Of a stretch of 64,000 bases of DNA, positions 1 to 10,200 are shown in pieces. The position numbers were made by a program, and so were the translations under genes. Each line of letters starts with the position of its first letter. Within the stretch, counting starts at the first letter, position 1. Source of the DNA: Longitalea arenae (GTDB taxonomy: Bacteria; Bacteroidota; Bacteroidia; Chitinophagales; Chitinophagaceae); contig NZ_JAFFJX010000004.1 of NCBI RefSeq assembly GCF_016924755.1, positions 124,001 to 188,000 of the forward strand, written 5' to 3'. The notes beneath the pieces were generated by a model that saw nothing but the letters and a program-made list of their open reading frames with translations, did not search any database and had not been told where the DNA came from.

Positions 1-158
1 GACCATACGGTAATGCCCATACCGGTACAAAACATATAATACACACTATCCTGTTTTATCATCACCGGATCATGTGCGGGAATGTGCTTTGTTTGGGCAA
101 ACGCGATGGCCGGGCACAAAAACAAAACAATGGAAATGTAAATAATCAGATCTTTCAT
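1..158 (-). CDS. GH43-like glycoside hydrolase, N-terminal fragment (cut by window edge)
   Basis: Only the first 52 codons lie in the window; the gene continues leftward past base 1. The ATG at 158 opens a clear signal peptide (residues 1-21, ending AIAFA-Q). This is followed by a motif HDPVMI with Asp30, then VYYMFCTGMGI. That is the first beta-strand and catalytic-base motif of five-bladed GH43 arabinanase/xylosidase-type enzymes, closely resembling the HDPSTLIKDG...MFTTGNGI start of the next gene upstream. It is the most distal visible gene of the arabinan operon. The assignment rests on about 30 mature residues, so family is likely and exact activity unknown. Confidence 0.65.
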   Translation of the reverse strand, partial: MKDLIIYISIVLFLCPAIAFAQTKHIPAHDPVMIKQDSVYYMFCTGMGITVW

Positions 159-179
159 GCAGGGATTGCTTGTAATGGA

Positions 180-308
180 GGATTTCTGATTTTGCGATTT
201 CTGATTTCGGGATTTTGATTTACAGTTTAAGAGATTTTGGGATCTCCTCAGCTCTAAAGCTGATAGATCCCAAAATCTCTACATCGCGAAATCTAAAAAT
301 GTTATAGA
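180..308. repeat. 8-bp word array (GATTTYGN type) with perfect hairpin
   Basis: The gap between two GH43 genes is filled by variants of GATTTCTG/GATTTCGG. It contains a perfect 16-bp inverted repeat (230-245 pairing with 265-280) with a second 5-bp stem inside its loop (249-253/258-262). It lies just downstream of the 309-1991 stop codon. Confidence 0.8.
230..280 (-). terminator. 16-bp perfect stem-loop after GH43 gene
   Basis: The arms AGAGATTTTGGGATCT and AGATCCCAAAATCTCT pair perfectly 28 bases after the stop codon of the upstream GH43. No U-tract follows on the minus strand, so it may be an mRNA 3'-end stabiliser or attenuator rather than a classical intrinsic terminator. Confidence 0.45.
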
Positions 309-1991
309 TTACTCGACTATCAATTTCTTCATGATCGTTCTCTCATCACTTACCACTTGTATGGTATAGATGCCGGTTGTATGCGGCACAGGCACCTGTA
401 CTATGTTTGCAGACAATTGCCTGTTCGTATATACCAGCCTGCCATCGCTCGTGTAGATGTTGGTGACAATATACTTTCCAGGCGAGCCGGGAACAATATT
501 CAGGTATTTGCCCCTGGCTACCGGGTTTGGATAAATACTTCGCCCTCGTTCATCGGTCAATACCGGTTGCAGCTGGTTAACTGCTTCCCTGGCCGCAGGT
601 GTTGCAATCAACCATTTCTGGCAATTGCAATCGGAATAATCCTGCAAGCTCAACCTGGTTCCGGCAGTCGTGGAAGAACCGGCAATACTCACGATCCTCG
701 TACCTGAGGCCGGTGTAATAATATGCGAACCGTCTGCCAGGCGCTCAACCTTGTATTTCTGACAGTTATTGTTCAGCCAGGCATACAACTGCATTTGCGT
801 TCCCGCCGCCGTTCCGCAATTGATCACATCGGCTGAAAGACCACCGAGCGCATTGTTGATGCGGTAGTATCCATTGCCCACCGGAACAAAATCCCATTTC
901 TGACAGTTGATATTCGCCCAGGTGCCTTGTGCAATGCCCTGGCCCGATGCGCCGGTACAACCCCAGGCATCCCATACCAGGTTACTGTGTTTATTGGTAA
1001 CCCGGTATTGCCCCGCAGCGATCCAGTCACGGGTAATAAAAGGCCAGCCACCGCTAAAGCCCATGTTGGCAATATCTAATTTGGCATTCCCATTATCGTT
1101 GCCATCATAATAATGCATGGAAACAAAGTTCGATCCGTTCTCTGTCAGCAGGCCTAAATGGCCCGGACCGATATAGCGGCCTGAAGCTCCTAACGCCAGC
1201 GAACCACCGCCGTTGCGCATATCGGTACCGTTCTTGTCAACATAGGGCCCCGTAATACTCGTTGAGCGTCCTACAACAATATAATAGGAACTGCTGGTGC
1301 CATTGCAACAGGTTCCACGATTGGCAAAGAGGTAATAATAACTGCCGTTCTTCACAATACAGGGAGCTTCCCAGTCGGCGCCATTACCGCCGGCAATTCG
1401 GGTAACAGCGGCACCGCTTTTTACTTTGCCTGTTGAGGGGTCCAGTTCAACAATACCGATACCTCCATGCCAGGAACCATAAGACATGTATAACCTGCCA
1501 TCTGAATTCCTGAAGATAGCCGGGTCTATCGCATTGATATCACCGGCAGCGGAAGATGAAACCACTTTTCCGAGGTCTGTCCATACGTAGGCCGATGAAT
1601 GCTGATCGAGCGTAGGTGATGTAGCCACACCGATGGCAGATACCGAAGACCCGAATGTTGAACAGGAATAATAGATATAGTATTTCCCGTTCATGTAGAT
1701 ACAATCGGGCGCCCAGAAGGTCCCGTTGAACCCTGGTACCGCGGCGTTGATCCACGATGGCCAGGTTCCAGCCGGAAATACTGTTTTGGGACCGGATGTC
1801 CATTGATACAGGTTGTTCGAATACGCTGCATAAATGCCATTACCAGTGGTGAACATCCAGTACCGGCTTCCGTCTTTGATGAGCGTGGAAGGATCATGTG
1901 ATTGATAGGCGCCGCCCAGGGCGCTGGCTTGTTCGGGCTGCGATAGCATCAGCATTCCCAAAACAAGCAGATAAGGTAAGTCTTTTTTCAT
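309..1991 (-). CDS. Secreted GH43 arabinan endo-1,5-alpha-L-arabinanase-type enzyme with ricin-type lectin and T9SS tail
   Basis: This 560-residue protein probably cleaves internal alpha-1,5 bonds of arabinan. Residues 1-24 are a signal peptide. The GH43 five-bladed propeller spans about 30-335, with the three expected carboxylates: Asp33 (HDPS), Asp156 (IDPA) and Glu208 (WEAP). A ricin-B-type beta-trefoil follows (about 335-470), recognised by three QKW/QKY blocks (NCQKWDF, NCQKYKV, NCQKWLI). The last ~75 residues (YPNPVARGK ... MKKLIVE) are a type A sorting domain for type IX secretion, so the enzyme should be surface-anchored or released. It lies 29 bases after the GH51 gene in the same operon. 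Exo- versus endo-action cannot be settled from sequence. Confidence 0.9.
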   Translation of the reverse strand: MKKDLPYLLVLGMLMLSQPEQASALGGAYQSHDPSTLIKDGSRYWMFTTGNGIYAAYSNNLYQWTSGPKTVFPAGTWPSWINAAVPGFNGTFWAPDCIYMNGKYYIYYSCSTFGSSVSAIGVATSPTLDQHSSAYVWTDLGKVVSSSAAGDINAIDPAIFRNSDGRLYMSYGSWHGGIGIVELDPSTGKVKSGAAVTRIAGGNGADWEAPCIVKNGSYYYLFANRGTCCNGTSSSYYIVVGRSTSITGPYVDKNGTDMRNGGGSLALGASGRYIGPGHLGLLTENGSNFVSMHYYDGNDNGNAKLDIANMGFSGGWPFITRDWIAAGQYRVTNKHSNLVWDAWGCTGASGQGIAQGTWANINCQKWDFVPVGNGYYRINNALGGLSADVINCGTAAGTQMQLYAWLNNNCQKYKVERLADGSHIITPASGTRIVSIAGSSTTAGTRLSLQDYSDCNCQKWLIATPAAREAVNQLQPVLTDERGRSIYPNPVARGKYLNIVPGSPGKYIVTNIYTSDGRLVYTNRQLSANIVQVPVPHTTGIYTIQVVSDERTIMKKLIVE

Positions 1992-2020
1992 TTGGCAAGT
2001 TTTGAATGGTTAATAAAACA

Positions 2021-3997
2021 TCATTCCAACTTTACCCGCAGCACACTGAATGAATACGGTGAACTGTTCAAAACGATCTTTTTACCTTTTATATTAATGG
2101 TTGATTCAACAGGTGCTACGTTGGTTGGATGCTCGAATGAATTCAAAGCGGTGAGCTCCGACTGCATCACGGTCAGTTTTCCCTTGGCAGCGATCTTTTT
2201 TACGCCATCCAATTGTAAGGTATTGACCTGTGGTTTGTCAGCAGCGTTTACCACTTTAATGATCAATTCATTGGTAGCCGCATCGATACAGGCCGAAGCA
2301 TAGAGGCTGTCCTGCCCGGCGACTACATCATTGTTCAATGTAATGGGTACTACTTTGGAACCTTTGTTCAGGGAGAATAATTTCTGTACATGGTAATCAG
2401 GCGTTCCATAGGACTGCAGGTTGTTCACCCAAATGAGATCAGGCGCCCATTGCCAGCCGTCCACATGTGCAAAGAGCGGTGCATAAGAAGCCATCTGTAC
2501 CACATCGGCATTGCGTTCGAGACCGGTCATAAAAGCGGCTTCTGACAAGGCTGCCAGCCAGGTATTCCGGTTGTGGCCAACCGTTTTGTCAACATGCGAT
2601 GCATATTCGCCACCGAAGACCTTGGAGCCGGTGCGGGGATAGCTGTCATACCTTCTCGCATTTTGCAGGAAAAATTCAGGCTTGCGATAATAGTGTTCGT
2701 CTATAAAATCTGCATTCATCTTGCGCAGCTCGCCATTCAGGTAATCGAAACGCTCGCCATTGGGATCCGTGCCTGAGCTGCAGATCAGCTTGATATTGGG
2801 ATATTTTGCCTTAATGGCCGTCTGGAATGCTTTCAGCCGTTCAATATATTGCGGTCCCCAGTTCTCATTGCCGATGCCCATCATCTTCAGATTAAATGGC
2901 GCCGGATGGCCCATATCGGCTCTTACCTTGCCCCATTTCGTGCTAACATCGCCGTTGGCAAACTCAATGAGATCGAGCGCATCCTGGATATAAGGATCCA
3001 GCGCCTGCATGGGAACCACCTCTGCTGAATTGAACTGGCAGGCCATGCCGCAGTTCAGGATGGGCAGTGGTTCGGCGCCAATATCTTCTGCCAGTTGAAA
3101 GTATTCAAAGAAACCAAGTCCAAAGGTTTGGAAATAATCAGGGGCCGCCCGGTGCGGGAACTCGATATTCCACCGGTTCATCATCAACTGCCTTTCTTCA
3201 ATGGGGCCCACCGTGTTCTTCCAGCGGTAGCGGTTGGAAAGGTCAAATCCCTCCACGATACAACCGCCCGGGAAACGGATAAAGCCTGGTTTCATATCGG
3301 CCAGCAATTGTATCATATCGGCACGCATGCCACCGGGGCGGTTCTTCCAGGTATCAGCGGGAAACAGGGAGATCATATCCAGGTCTACCGTACCATTGCC
3401 TTCAAACCAGATATTCAGTTTTGCTTTCAGTACAGTTTCCCTTGCATGAAAACTTACGGCTGCTTTCTTCCAGTTGTCGCCTGCTTCGGGCAGCGACAAT
3501 ACGGTATCGCCAATAACCTTTTTTAATGTGTCTATTAGTTCGATATGCAATTTCGTGTGTGCCTGAGGTTGGCGATACATCACAGAAAAATCGTACCGCA
3601 CCCCTTTTTTAATACCCATGCCGCGAAAACCTTCATTGGTCAGTCCCAGGTCGCCTTTGGCGGCATTGTTCATGGTAATGCGCAAAAAACGGGGATTGCG
3701 GGTATTTTCATCGGTACGGTTGATCACCAGCAATTCGCCTTCTACGAATTTCTTGCGGTTCACCGTCCAGCCCATCAATGGTTTAAAGAACTCAAATGAA
3801 CGGTTCTTCACCAGCTCGGCGTAAATACCGCCATCTGCGCCCAGGTTGATATCTTCAAAAAACACGCCCCACATGGTGGGCTGAATGGTGGCCGTTGGCT
3901 GTGCGGCTTTCACTACCAGGGTATGGTTTTGTTGGGAAAATACTGGCATGCTCAGCACTGCCACTATCAATAATACAAGCGTTGATCGTTTTATCAT
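2021..3997 (-). CDS. Secreted GH51 alpha-L-arabinofuranosidase
   Basis: 658 residues, signal peptide 1-21 (VFSQ). The mature start matches the longer, Bacteroidota-type GH51 enzymes: WGVFFEDINLGADGGIYAELVKN, then an inserted carbohydrate-binding-like beta domain (about 80-215). The (beta/alpha)8 barrel follows, with GFIRFPGGC, acid/base Glu378 in GIGNENWG and nucleophile Glu464 in FGGEYASH. A C-terminal beta domain ends the protein. It removes terminal arabinofuranose from arabinan or arabinoxylan side chains, working with the neighbouring GH43 enzymes in the periplasm or at the surface. It is about 145 residues longer than the second GH51 at 36048, which lacks the insert. Confidence 0.92.
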   Translation of the reverse strand: MIKRSTLVLLIVAVLSMPVFSQQNHTLVVKAAQPTATIQPTMWGVFFEDINLGADGGIYAELVKNRSFEFFKPLMGWTVNRKKFVEGELLVINRTDENTRNPRFLRITMNNAAKGDLGLTNEGFRGMGIKKGVRYDFSVMYRQPQAHTKLHIELIDTLKKVIGDTVLSLPEAGDNWKKAAVSFHARETVLKAKLNIWFEGNGTVDLDMISLFPADTWKNRPGGMRADMIQLLADMKPGFIRFPGGCIVEGFDLSNRYRWKNTVGPIEERQLMMNRWNIEFPHRAAPDYFQTFGLGFFEYFQLAEDIGAEPLPILNCGMACQFNSAEVVPMQALDPYIQDALDLIEFANGDVSTKWGKVRADMGHPAPFNLKMMGIGNENWGPQYIERLKAFQTAIKAKYPNIKLICSSGTDPNGERFDYLNGELRKMNADFIDEHYYRKPEFFLQNARRYDSYPRTGSKVFGGEYASHVDKTVGHNRNTWLAALSEAAFMTGLERNADVVQMASYAPLFAHVDGWQWAPDLIWVNNLQSYGTPDYHVQKLFSLNKGSKVVPITLNNDVVAGQDSLYASACIDAATNELIIKVVNAADKPQVNTLQLDGVKKIAAKGKLTVMQSELTALNSFEHPTNVAPVESTINIKGKKIVLNSSPYSFSVLRVKLE

Positions 3998-4046
3998 TCT
4001 ATTTAATGCTTAGTTATTAACTTCATTAGTAATTGAGTTATTCGGT

Positions 4047-4083
4047 ATTGAGTGCTCTCAACTTATTAACCTGGCCACTCAAT
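4047..4083 (-). terminator. Intercistronic 8-bp stem-loop
   Basis: ATTGAGTG (4047-4054) pairs with CACTCAAT (4076-4083) just after the stop codon of the GH43 lipoprotein gene. The gap also repeats GTTAATAAGTT-like words. It has no U-tract; it could tune mRNA decay between cistrons. Confidence 0.3.
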
Positions 4084-4093
4084 AACTTATTAA

Positions 4094-5578
4094 CTACTTC
4101 TTTTTCCCCCAAACCGCAACTCCTTCGTTGTTCAAGCCAGTAAACACCAATGTAGTACTTTTCTTATTCTCCCAATCACGTTCCCTGGAAACATATACCT
4201 TATCCGTGTAAGCGCCATTATTCCATTTTAATGCAAGCCAGGGTGCGGTATAGGTCCAGCTGTTGGCAGCCGCCCCATTGATCTTTCCGTCGCCATTCAG
4301 CGTGATCGTAGTTGCCACCTGCAGGTTGGCATCCACCTGTTCCGCTGAATAGCCAGGCACCACTTTATATCCCAGTACGATCTGTTCCCATTCACCGCTT
4401 AACTCAGTTGGCGTGATCGTGCTTTGGGTTGTATTGGCATAACGTTCCGGAGAAACCACCGGCCAGCCATCGGTCGTCCAGAAGATGCTGCGCACATGCA
4501 GGTCCATGAAGTATTTATCAACCGATGGCCTGCCCTGGTGTGCCATAAAGTAGGCGCCCCCGCTCTCAAAAACGGAACAATGCGATACGCCCTGCCAACC
4601 GCCATGCCCCTGGAACTGGTAAGGCGCCAGGATCATGGGAATATTATCTTCCTCGATATTCATATCCCGGCCTTTAAAATCCAGGAACGGTCCCTCTGGT
4701 GAGCTCGCCCGGCCTACCCGTACATTGTATTTTGTTTCCAGCCAGTCATAGGCGATAAACAGGTAATACTTGTTCTGTTGACCGTTATAAATGACTTCGG
4801 GTCCTTCGATATTTCCGTTTACAACGCCTCCGGTAAAACCACGTTGGGCGATCCGTTTCCCCTTGTCGCCGCTGGTGGCGGCCAAACCAGTGCCTGCATT
4901 GAGCTTCAGTACATAAATGCCATCGAAGGCCGATCCATAATACATCCAGTGTTCACCGCCCGGGGTAACCACCACCGTAGGATCAATGGCATTGGTTTGC
5001 ACTGCCGGAAAATCATTGCGGGAAGTGACCACCAGTCCCTGCTCCGTCCAGGGACCTTCCGGTGCAGTGGCGGTAGCCAGCCCGATCACACTTAAGCGCA
5101 AAGTTGGCGACGACAGCGAATAATACAGCCGGTACTGGTTATTCACTTTCATGATATAGGGCGCCCATAGCGACTGAAAGGGCGTGCCGCCCGCCTGGGT
5201 AATAAAATTGGCGCCCATGGCAGGCAGAGTGTTAAAGGCCCAACCAACAAATTGCCATTGAACGAGGTCCTTTGATCTTCTTATCTGAATGCCTGGCCGC
5301 ACGGTTGTACCATAGGCTGCATCGGTACTGAAGCAGAAATAGTAATCCCCGCTTTTCACAATGGAAGGGTCATGTACATTGTATGGCCCCCATTGGGCAT
5401 AGTACGCAAAGGGCGCTATCGCTGCGTAGGTATCTGTAATGGAATTAATGTCGAAGGCCGGCCCCGGTGGCGGTGTGCCCGGGTTCACCGGTTCATCGTC
5501 TTTCTTTTTCTCACAACCGGCAATCCCGATGAACACCACCGCAAACAGCAATCGTATGTTGTAGCTGAAAATATGCAT
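4094..5578 (-). CDS. GH43 arabinan-degrading surface lipoprotein
   Basis: 494 residues. The N-terminus has a lipoprotein signal with lipobox IAGC (Cys22), followed by a charged and Pro-rich linker (EKKKDDEPVNPG), typical of surface-exposed Bacteroidota lipoproteins. The GH43 propeller occupies about 60-390, with Asp70 (VHDPS), Asp199 (AIDPT) and Glu258 (IEGPE) as presumed catalytic residues. The final ~95 residues, starting WEQIVLGYKV, match the small beta-barrel seen at the C-terminus of endo-1,5-arabinanases. It is the first hydrolase after susD, so it is the likely outer-membrane enzyme that cuts arabinan for import by the SusCD pair. Confidence 0.9.
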   Translation of the reverse strand: MHIFSYNIRLLFAVVFIGIAGCEKKKDDEPVNPGTPPPGPAFDINSITDTYAAIAPFAYYAQWGPYNVHDPSIVKSGDYYFCFSTDAAYGTTVRPGIQIRRSKDLVQWQFVGWAFNTLPAMGANFITQAGGTPFQSLWAPYIMKVNNQYRLYYSLSSPTLRLSVIGLATATAPEGPWTEQGLVVTSRNDFPAVQTNAIDPTVVVTPGGEHWMYYGSAFDGIYVLKLNAGTGLAATSGDKGKRIAQRGFTGGVVNGNIEGPEVIYNGQQNKYYLFIAYDWLETKYNVRVGRASSPEGPFLDFKGRDMNIEEDNIPMILAPYQFQGHGGWQGVSHCSVFESGGAYFMAHQGRPSVDKYFMDLHVRSIFWTTDGWPVVSPERYANTTQSTITPTELSGEWEQIVLGYKVVPGYSAEQVDANLQVATTITLNGDGKINGAAANSWTYTAPWLALKWNNGAYTDKVYVSRERDWENKKSTTLVFTGLNNEGVAVWGKKK

Positions 5579-5644
5579 TACTTATTCAGTTGACAAGCGG
5601 AAAATGTCATTTGCACAATTATAAATATTTCTTCCTTTGTGAAC

Positions 5645-5705
5645 GACCTGTAAGGTGAACTTTATTTTTTTAGGAATGTAGTGGGGCGAGCCCACCTGAC
5701 AGGTC
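5645..5705 (-). terminator. Post-susD hairpin, possible attenuator
   Basis: GACCTGT-A-AGGTG (5645-5657) pairs with CACCT-G-ACAGGTC (5693-5705), giving 12 pairs and one mismatch. A small GTGGG/CCCAC hairpin sits in the loop. It lies 16 bases after the susD stop and before the GH43 gene, where partial termination would make SusCD more abundant than the hydrolases. Confidence 0.45.
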
Positions 5706-5721
5706 TTTTCCCCAAACCGGG

Positions 5722-7254
5722 CTAATACCCGCTATTCTGCCGCAGGTTCTTGTTCACATCCATTTCTGCCTGCGGAATGGAGAAGAACTCGCGGCCGGGT
5801 ACATAACTGTTGAACTCAGGATCATGGGATTTGAGCTCGGCGAGTTTGGCAGGATTTTGTAACCAGCCCCAGCGGCGGATATCATCAAAACGGTGTCCTT
5901 CCAGCGCAAATTCCAGGGCCCGCTCATGGGCAATGCGTTCGCGCATCTGCTCCTTTGACAATGCTGCAAATTCCCCTTCCCGGTCGGGCAGGTTAGCGCG
6001 GTTGCGCACGCGTTGAATTTGTTTGGCGCACTCCGCCCGGTTGTCGAGTTCATTCTGGCATTCAGCATACATCAGCAGCACATCCGAATACCGCATCAAC
6101 CGTTCATTGATGCCCGAACGCCAGTCTTTCTCATCGGGTATATTCTTGTCACCATTGCCATATTTCTTTACGCCCAGTTTATTGAGCTCGGCAGCATATA
6201 CGGTTTGAAAGGATTGTCCGTATAATTTACAACCCGGATAATTGTAATAAATGGTGGCGCGCAGGCGGGGATCGTCTTCACCGCTTATTGTCTTTTCTTT
6301 TTTAAATTCATCTACGATCCATTGGGTGGGTGCGGCGTCATTCCAGCCAAAAGGCGCAGGAGCAAACGTAATGGCCCGGGCGGTTGTTTTACTCCAGTCA
6401 GAGCCCGGTGAACTGATCCACCCCAGTGTAGTGCCACCAACCTCGCGGCTGAACTGCACCTCAAAAATAGATTCCTTGTTGTTCTCAAAGGCATCGGTAA
6501 AATTATCGCCATAGTTGGCCATGAGATCGTAAACACCCAGATCCATTACTGCTTTAAATTTTGCAGCAGCCAGTTCGTATTGCTTATTGAACAGATAACT
6601 CTTTCCGAGGAAAGCCAGGGCAGCGCCTTTGGTTGCCCTGCCCAGATCGGCGCCTCCATATGAAGCCGGTAACAGTTTGGATGCTTCATCAAAATCCTGG
6701 TATACCTGGTTCCATACATCCTCGGGTGATACCTGGCCCGGAAAGTATTCCGATGAATTTTCGTAGAACTTCGTCACCAGCGGAATATTATTGAAGAAGG
6801 TCACCAGGTAATAATAGTTCAGGCCGCGCAGGAACAGCGCCTCGCCTTTCAGGCGGTTATACAGGTTCTGATCTTTGAAAGGAACTTTGTCTAGATTATC
6901 CAGTACGAAATTGGCACGGGTTACACCGCCATAAAAAGCGATCCATAACCATTGCTGCATGATGGAATTATTGAACAGCTTGAAAGAGCCGGTATTGGAT
7001 AATACATCCCAGGGGCTGGGACTCATGATATCATCACCACGCAGATCGAGGGCGCATTGCGCAAAGCGCAAAAAAGTGCCGTCATAGTATAATGATTGAT
7101 AAACGGCATTTACCGCCATTACCGCATCGTTCTCATTTTTCCAGAAGGTAGCAGTTGTCTGCTGATTGGGGTTCGTAAGATCCAGGTAATCTTTTCCGCA
7201 GGAAATACCGGAAACAGCAATCGCAGCAGTTAATATGATTCGTTTGATGTTCAT
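5722..7254 (-). CDS. SusD/RagB-family glycan-binding lipoprotein
   Basis: 510 residues with lipoprotein signal and lipobox SGISC (Cys19), then KDYLDLTNPNQ, the usual SusD start. Helical TPR-like repeats carry the typical motifs VMAVNAVYQSLY, EALFLRGLNYYYLV (about residues 137-150) and, near the C-terminus, ERALEFALEGHRFDDIRRWG. It ends with PQAEMDVNKNLRQNSGY, also family-typical. It should cap the SusC barrel on the cell surface and bind oligosaccharide, here inferred to be arabino-oligosaccharide from the adjacent GH43 and GH51 genes. susC ends 32 bases upstream on the same strand. Confidence 0.95.
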   Translation of the reverse strand: MNIKRIILTAAIAVSGISCGKDYLDLTNPNQQTTATFWKNENDAVMAVNAVYQSLYYDGTFLRFAQCALDLRGDDIMSPSPWDVLSNTGSFKLFNNSIMQQWLWIAFYGGVTRANFVLDNLDKVPFKDQNLYNRLKGEALFLRGLNYYYLVTFFNNIPLVTKFYENSSEYFPGQVSPEDVWNQVYQDFDEASKLLPASYGGADLGRATKGAALAFLGKSYLFNKQYELAAAKFKAVMDLGVYDLMANYGDNFTDAFENNKESIFEVQFSREVGGTTLGWISSPGSDWSKTTARAITFAPAPFGWNDAAPTQWIVDEFKKEKTISGEDDPRLRATIYYNYPGCKLYGQSFQTVYAAELNKLGVKKYGNGDKNIPDEKDWRSGINERLMRYSDVLLMYAECQNELDNRAECAKQIQRVRNRANLPDREGEFAALSKEQMRERIAHERALEFALEGHRFDDIRRWGWLQNPAKLAELKSHDPEFNSYVPGREFFSIPQAEMDVNKNLRQNSGY

Positions 7255-7286
7255 TGTTTACAGTTTTGTTGTTACTCCCTTGAGGC

Positions 7287-10200
7287 TTATAATCCGATTT
7301 GCAATCCGAACAGAAAGGAACGGGGATTGGGCAATCCGCCTGCTTCATTGGCCGTAAACGGGCGGTTGGGATAAGATCCATTATCTATTGCCCGGTCGAA
7401 CAAGCCATTGTTATTCGCAAAGTCTGGATCGAAACCCGTGTATTTTGTAAATGTGACCAGGTTCTGTGCGGTGACGTATATCCTGAGGTTAGACAGGTGT
7501 GCTCTTTGCAGGATCTGTTGCGGCAGGGTATAACCCAGCTGTAAAGTAGTAATGCGAAAGAAGCTGCCATTCTCTAACCAGCGGGCGGAAGCACGGCCAT
7601 TCTTATTGGGATCGAACATAACGACGCGCGGAACATCCGTATTTGTATTGGTGGGCGTCCAGCGATCCAGCAATTTGGTTCCATAGTTATCCCAGCCGGC
7701 GCCGCTTTCAATACCGGCGCGAATGCTGTTGAAGATCTTATTTCCGGAAACACCTGAAGCTACTACCGACAGATCGAATTGTTTATAAGAAACCGAAGCA
7801 TTTAAACCATAATACAGATCAGGAATGGCGCTGCCTAGGTAAGTACGGTCATCATCATCGATCTTTCCATCAGGCGCACCGGTGAGCTTTCCGTTCGCAT
7901 CACGGCCATTGAGGTCTCTGAAGCGGTAGTCGCCCGGACGGGTCAATTCTTCCTGGTACCGTTTAATAGGGCTCTTGGCATTCAGGGCATCTATTTCTGC
8001 CTGGTTCTGGAATAAACCATCGATCACCCAGCCATACAACTCCCCTACTTCACGGCCTACTTCTGTTTTGGTCAAATTGCCATACCCGTAAATGGGATTG
8101 TCGCCATAACCCAATGATAATACTTCATTGCGGAGGGTAGAAACATTGGCGTTGATGTTATAAGAAAAACTGCCTTTTTTATCAGCATACCCTAACTGGA
8201 ACTCAAAGCCCGAATTCTGGATAGATGCGCCATTTACCACCGGTGATTCGCCGGGATATACGCCGGTTGAACCGGGGATCTGCACGCGTAATAAAATGTC
8301 TTTACCAGTGTTGTGAAAATATTCGGCTGAGAAAGTGAGTTTTTTAAAGAGCTCTACGTCGATACCAATGTTCCGGCTGATCATGGTTTCCCATTTTATA
8401 TCCGGCACGGCAAAAGTGGTTTGGGTAGCACCAAGGGCCAGCTGGTTGCCAAAGACCGCATGCGCATACGAGTTAATAAAAGCCTGGTATTGATAATCGC
8501 CGATCTCCTGGTTACCCAGTTCGCCATAAGACGCCCGCAGCTTCAGCTGATCTACATAAGCAGGCAAAACTTTTTGAAACCATTGCTCATTGTGTAGTTT
8601 CCATCCCAATGCCAGTGAAGGAAAATTTCCCCAGCGGTGTTGCGGTGCAAACCTAGATGAACCATCACGGCGGAGCGTAGCTGTTAACAAATACCGGTCG
8701 TCATAGATATAATTCACCCGGCCGAAATAAGAAGAAAGCCGGCTTTTAAACAGATCTCCGGTAGCGGTGATGCCTGAGGTGCCATTGCTTAATACCGGTA
8801 AATACGGTTGGGTAAATCCTTCTGCATGGGAAAAAGTGCGCGACAGGTTACTTTCCAGCGTTGATTGTCCAACCATGGCATTGACCGAATGGCGGCCAAT
8901 GAGTCTATCGAAGGTCAGGGTATTTTCTATCGTTCCGGTATTGCCAGATCCCCGCCAATCATTGAGCTTGGCAATATTGTTCACATAGAACCAGCCGAGG
9001 TCATGTATGGGCTCAAAATAGAAATCGCGCCAATCTGTTCTTTCGTAGCTTAGACTTAATTTGTACTTCAATCCTTTTATAAACTCATACTCGCCGTAGG
9101 CATTGCCGATAAAGCGAAAGCGTTCGGTCTTACTGTCGAGCACATTGTTGAAACCGATGGGATTGGCGGTGTAGGAACCATGGATGGTTTGACTGGCGCT
9201 GCTAAAGCCATCCCGGGTAGTGGAGTCGTAAACCGGTAAAGTAGGAATAGCATTCACTATATAACCGAGTATATTACCGGTGTGCAGAAAGGTCATAAAG
9301 CGCTGGTCGATCTTTGCATAATTGAACGACTCGCCAAACTTGAAGCGGCCCTGTTTGAAGTCGGTATTGATACGAAATGAATAGCGGTTATAGGTGGGGC
9401 CTTTACCGGCTACTGTACCGGTATGATCGAAATAATTGATAGATACATAGTATTTGGCGGCATCGGTGCCACCGGAAATACCTACTGTATGTTCCTGGAT
9501 ATTGCCGGTCTTAAAAGCTTCTTCCTGCCAGTTGGTATTGATGTCTTTTACAAACAGGCTCGAGTTGGGATCATTGGCCGGTTTTACCAGTTGAACCGGA
9601 TCGGCATTGGCGCTTGCTTCGTTTACCAGCTGCTGATATTGCTGGGTGTTGGCTACATCATAACGTTTTACAATATGCTGCACGCCGTAATAGCCATTAT
9701 AATCCAGTTTGAATTTGCCTGATTTACCACGTTTCGTCGTGATGATAATAACGCCGTTGGCAGCCCGTGAACCATAAATAGCAGCGGCGGAACCGTCTTT
9801 CAATACCTGGATGGTCTCAACATCTGCGATCACCAGGTCATTCACAGGGGCTTGCACGCCGTCAATGATATACAAGGGATTATTATTGGAGAAATTTCCT
9901 ATGCCACGGATCTTGATCGCCGGTGCCGCACCCGGTTGTCCGCCACTGGTCACACTAACGCCCGCTACCTGGCCCTGCATGGCTTTCAGCACATCGTTGC
10001 TTGCGATCTTGTTCAACACTTTTGGATCAACGGTGCTGATAGAACCGGTAAGGTCTTTTTTGCGTTGGGTTCCATAGCCAATGATCACCACTTCTTCCTG
10101 CTCCGTAATATTTCTTTTCAATACTACATTGATCTCTGTTCTGCCGCTGATGGGCACTTCCGTAGTTTGCATATCTATCGACGAGAACACCAGGGCACTT

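Noticed and set aside
5372-5593. Various plus-strand frames opposite the hydrolase genes
   Set aside because: They are antisense shadows of strongly supported minus-strand genes without their own family features.
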